Source: Actinomycetota bacterium
GTDB lineage: Bacteria; Zhuqueibacterota; Zhuqueibacteria; Residuimicrobiales; Krinioviventaceae
Length of the DNA stretch: 6,030 bases
Reading direction: 5' to 3'
NCBI GenBank assembly: GCA_011682565.1
Contig: JAACEJ010000253.1
Span: forward strand, 1-6,030
The notes under the pieces are model-generated. The model was not told where the DNA came from. It ran no database searches and saw nothing but the letters and a program-made list of their open reading frames with translations. This document shows, one piece after another, positions 6,020 through 6,030 of the stretch; positions within the stretch are counted from its first letter, which is position 1, and every line of letters starts with the position of its first letter. A program made the position numbers and the translations under genes.

Positions 6020-6030
6020 AGTATTTGTTA

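Noticed and set aside
1..6030. CRISPR arrays, tRNA genes, transposase genes or toxin-antitoxin pairs
   Set aside because: No regularly spaced repeats, cloverleaf-like sequences, or transposase or toxin motifs were seen on either strand.

Overview
The window looks like a compact bacterial chromosomal segment dominated by a minus-strand housekeeping cluster. Fmt carries a VVAFRILPEE stretch and a CRIDW segment that I associate with Bacteroidota and other FCB-group lineages. The small plus-strand lipoprotein also has a Bacteroidota-like look. In contrast, yajC has a strong GGAGG ribosome binding site, and GTG and TTG starts are used freely. Together these suggest an FCB-superphylum organism outside classical Bacteroidetes (for example an Ignavibacteria, Calditrichota or KSB1-like lineage). 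That placement is inference from memory of family sequences, not a search.

Layout, in the direction of minus-strand transcription: radA (4969-3596, recombination and branch migration), tgt (3554-2415, queuosine tRNA modification), yajC (2360-2022, Sec accessory membrane protein), fmt (2005-1073, formylation of initiator tRNA) and rsmB (1076-1, 16S rRNA m5C methyltransferase, running off the left edge). Gaps are 41, 54 and 16 bp, and fmt and rsmB overlap by an ATGA. This is probably one operon serving DNA repair, tRNA/rRNA maturation and protein export or initiation. The five reading frames are intact over what is visible, with their expected catalytic or metal-binding residues.

Upstream of radA, a 262-bp AT-rich divergent intergenic region (4970-5231) holds a plausible sigma70-type promoter facing right, a weaker candidate facing left, and a hairpin followed by a T-run on the minus strand within the radA leader. 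To its right lies a 108-residue predicted lipoprotein on the plus strand (5232-5558).

The right end (5657-6030) is decayed DNA. It holds a minus-strand remnant of a membrane-fusion (efflux periplasmic adaptor) protein with a stop codon and an apparent loss of most of its beta-barrel domain. The remnant's upstream edge merges into a short dispersed-repeat-like sequence of the TCATTGCGAG...GAAGCAA type. The 97 bp between the lipoprotein stop and the remnant (5559-5656) show no gene and no convincing terminator.

I do not see an undescribed multi-gene system here. The most interesting parts are the repeat-associated gene remnant, the hairpin in the radA leader and the poorly characterised lipoprotein.
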